Assembly: GCA_020049335.1 (NCBI GenBank)
Contig: JAIFKX010000228.1
Coordinates: 1-45,918, forward strand
Direction of reading: 5' to 3'
DNA from: Paludibacter sp.
GTDB taxonomy: Bacteria; Bacteroidota; Bacteroidia; Bacteroidales; Paludibacteraceae
Length of the DNA stretch: 45,918 nucleotides
How positions within the stretch are numbered: the stretch's first letter is position 1; the number at the start of each line of letters is the position of its first letter. The position numbers and the translations under genes were made by a program. Below are positions 44,112 to 45,918 of this stretch, in pieces. The notes beneath the pieces were generated by a model that saw only the letters and a program-made list of their open reading frames with translations, ran no database searches and was not told the DNA's origin.

Positions 44112-44747
44112 ATGTCTTTATTAGAAGCATTTAATTGGCGCTACGCCACCAAAAAGTTTGATTCGACAAAAGTTGTTGATAATCAAATTGTTGAAAACAT
44201 TATAGAAGCAGCCCGATTGGCACCTACTTCATCAGGCTTACAGCCATTTCAGGTTTTCGTTATTACCAATCAAGAATTAAAAGAAAAAATTGTACCCATT
44301 TCGTATGGACAAGAAATGTCGGCGCAATGCTCTCATTTATTGGTATTTGCCGTGTGGGATAATTATACCGACGAACGCATTGATAAAATTTACAAATACA
44401 CAACCGAAGAGCGCAATATGCCTGCCGACCGATACGATGCGTATAAACAACGCCTCAAAGAAGGTTTTGCCAAACGTACTGCCGAACAAAACTTTGAACA
44501 TGCAACGCGTCAAACCTATATTGCTTTGGGCTTTGCAATGGCCGAAGCAGCTGTAAGTAAAGTTGATACAGTTCCAATGGAAGGTTTTATGCCCAACGAA
44601 CTCGATATTCTTTTGAGTTTAAAAGAAAAGGGCTTGAAAAGCGTTTGCATGTTGCCATTGGGTTATAGAGATACAGAAAACGATTGGTTGGCTACGCTCA
44701 AAAAAGTGCGTCACCCCAAGTCGGAATTTGTAACATATATCGATTAA
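44112..44747 (+). CDS. NAD(P)H-dependent nitroreductase-family flavoprotein
   Basis: This 211-residue FMN enzyme is of the NfsB type. RYATKKFD (FMN-phosphate contacts) and LAPTSSGLQPFQVFVI are the N-terminal blocks. ATRQTYIALGFAMAEAA and GLKSVCMLPLGYRDTENDW (nicotinamide side and C-terminal Arg) end the fold. It could reduce nitroaromatics or quinones. The natural substrate is unknown. It stands alone on its strand, followed by the NigD-like gene after 136 bases. Confidence 0.93.
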   Translation: MSLLEAFNWRYATKKFDSTKVVDNQIVENIIEAARLAPTSSGLQPFQVFVITNQELKEKIVPISYGQEMSAQCSHLLVFAVWDNYTDERIDKIYKYTTEERNMPADRYDAYKQRLKEGFAKRTAEQNFEHATRQTYIALGFAMAEAAVSKVDTVPMEGFMPNELDILLSLKEKGLKSVCMLPLGYRDTENDWLATLKKVRHPKSEFVTYID

Positions 44748-44883
44748 GAATAGCTGAAATTAGATTTTTATTTAATTGTTACTGATTTTTTGTATCATTG
44801 CATGCAACATAAAAGCATTGTAATCCATCAATAAGTTGTAAGATTTATTTTTTTATCAAAAACAATTAAAAATTAAATAAAGT

Positions 44884-45630
44884 ATGAAACGGATATTTTT
44901 GTTTGCATTACTTTCTACGGCATTATTTGCTTGTAAAAAGGAAGACGCAATAACAGAGGCAACAGTAGTAAAAATGGGAACCATTGAGAATCCATCTCAG
45001 TTGACTAATTTTTATTTGAATCAAGACGATAGCGTTCGTGTATGGATTCTCAATAGCGAAATAAAGTATTATCGACCCAAAAATAATCAACGGGTTATTA
45101 TGGAGTACGTTATTCTTTCGAATAAGGCAACGGGAAGCAGTTACAGTCATGATGTAAAACTAAATGATGTGTATGAGGTGCTTACCAAAGGTATTTTCGA
45201 TGTTACTACTGCTACACAAGATAGTATTGGAAACGACCCCGTAGTGATAAACGATATGTGGGTTTCGGGCGATTATTTGAATGTTGAATTTATTTATCCG
45301 GGATATTCGAAAACGCATTTTATCAATTTGGTTAGCGATTCGATTAAAAACAAAACTTATACGGATAATAAGGCTCATGTTGAATTTCGCCACAATGCCA
45401 ACGACGATTATCCGTCGATAAATATAAGTGGAATTGTAAGTTTCAATATCAGTAAATTGAAAGTTGTAGGTGTAAATAGTGTTGATTTTGTGGTACATAC
45501 CAACGAATTTGGTAACACTACAACCAACAGAACCTATAATTTTACTTATAAATATGGTGCTGCTTCGGCTGTACCATACACATCGACTAAACGATTGACA
45601 ATTCCAACTCGAAAAGCGGTTGTTCGGTAA
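44884..45630 (+). CDS. NigD-like lipoprotein
   Basis: This 248-residue protein starts with a lipoprotein signal (RIFLFALLSTALFACKK), with the acylated Cys at 17 followed by Lys-Lys-Glu. The body is beta-rich, with PSQLTNFYLNQDDSVRVWIL, VINDMWVSGDYLNVEFIYPG and HVEFRHNANDDYPS. It resembles the NigD family, one- or two-domain lipoproteins of Bacteroidota known from a bacteriocin-linked locus, whose role is not established. No nig cluster partners are here. A terminator follows at 45655-45690. Confidence 0.82.
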   Translation: MKRIFLFALLSTALFACKKEDAITEATVVKMGTIENPSQLTNFYLNQDDSVRVWILNSEIKYYRPKNNQRVIMEYVILSNKATGSSYSHDVKLNDVYEVLTKGIFDVTTATQDSIGNDPVVINDMWVSGDYLNVEFIYPGYSKTHFINLVSDSIKNKTYTDNKAHVEFRHNANDDYPSINISGIVSFNISKLKVVGVNSVDFVVHTNEFGNTTTNRTYNFTYKYGAASAVPYTSTKRLTIPTRKAVVR

Positions 45631-45654
45631 ATTGTTCGTTTAATTTTGCAAAAT

Positions 45655-45690
45655 GAAAGTCCGTCAAATTCGTTTGCACGGACTTTTATT
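45655..45690 (+). terminator. Terminator with UUCG loop after the NigD-like gene
   Basis: AAAGTCCGTCAAA-TTCG-TTTGCACGGACTTT pairs with a single C bulge and is followed by TTATTTTTT. The stem and tetraloop are strong. Confidence 0.85.
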
Positions 45691-45770
45691 TTTTATACCA
45701 AGATATTTTGTATATTTGCAGGTAAGTAATGGGACGAATATAATATACCATTTTTAATATTTACCTCACC

Positions 45771-45881
45771 CTAACCCTCTCCTTGAGGACATAGCCGTCA
45801 AGCTAAGAAATATTTTTAAGAAGGGGTTATTTCATTTAGTGGTTTATTTACTGCCCCTAACCCCTAAAGGGGAACAGAAAT
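45771..45881 (+). repeat. Dispersed C-rich repeat, copy 7, with a second related repeat
   Basis: CTGCCCCTAACCCCT-AAA-GGGGAACAG at about 45851-45876 is the reference copy of the family. Before it, at 45764-45787, lies CCTCACCCTAACCCTCTCCT followed by TGAGG, a related C-rich hairpin. The end of the window holds no gene. Confidence 0.75.
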
Positions 45882-45918
45882 TAGTATTGATAATTACAAT
45901 ATCAGATTGGTTGTTTTT

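Overview
The window is an AT-rich chromosomal segment from a member of the Bacteroidota. The evidence is recurrent promoters of the Bacteroidota type (TTG, 19-21 bases, then TAnnTTTG), a type IX secretion (T9SS) sorting domain on a 2347-residue surface protein, a fused MurF-Alr enzyme, a LysRS with the C-terminal extension seen in this phylum, glycine-lipid type acyltransferases, a NigD-like lipoprotein and a sodium-pumping methylmalonyl-CoA decarboxylase operon. T9SS together with a propionate-type decarboxylase suggests (inference) a fermentative Bacteroidales outside the gut genus Bacteroides.

Layout. 1-3.3 kb: the end of gcvT, then mnmA and an ABC-F ATPase on the minus strand. 3.4-5.3 kb: a fossil zone with a DUF4062-like fragment, a frameshifted copy of the start of an epimerase gene and a deleted, stop-interrupted ATPase. 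It is followed by an intact epimerase gene that carries an in-frame array of palindromic DNA repeats. 5.6-12.7 kb: the giant T9SS cargo protein. 13.2 kb: tRNA-Lys(CTT) with a clear promoter and terminator. 13.4-22.2 kb, minus strand: an outer-membrane beta-barrel protein, grpE-dnaJ, and a metallophosphoesterase / murF-alr / Usp-like run. 22.5-24.4 kb: a convergent glsB-like and plsC/glsA-like pair. 24.5-27.4 kb: lysS and gpsA. 27.5-31.6 kb: the mce-mmdA-oadG-biotin carrier-oadB operon, with its own promoter. 31.8-35.9 kb: cupin and TPR genes, then miaB. 36.1-38.2 kb: a palindrome, a candidate small RNA, a DUF554 membrane protein, a VapBC-like pair and a striking double tandem-repeat tract just upstream of dnaB. 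38.2-45.6 kb: dnaB, gpmI, a DUF4105 membrane protein, a GSCFA protein, a nitroreductase and a NigD-like lipoprotein.

Most genes are housekeeping: tRNA modification (mnmA, miaB), protein folding (grpE-dnaJ), wall precursors (murF-alr), lipids (gpsA, plsC/glsA, glsB), glycolysis (gpmI) and replication (dnaB). The unusual content lies in repeats. (1) A hairpin element of the GAGACGCAA...TTGCGTCTC kind has entered the epimerase reading frame and expanded as a 27-base (9-residue) tandem repeat. (2) A second family, around CCCCTAACCCCTAAAGGGG, occurs at least seven times and appears to supply the last codons and the stop of both lysS and miaB. (3) A six-copy 16-base tract and a roughly 200-base tract of 8-base units, mutually inverted and related, sit between two DnaA-box-like sites and dnaB. 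(4) A compact promoter-to-terminator unit of about 80 bases has no reading frame and is a good small-RNA candidate.

No CRISPR array, insertion-sequence transposase, prophage or complete novel defence system is visible. All functional calls come from reading the sequence and family knowledge; no searches were run.
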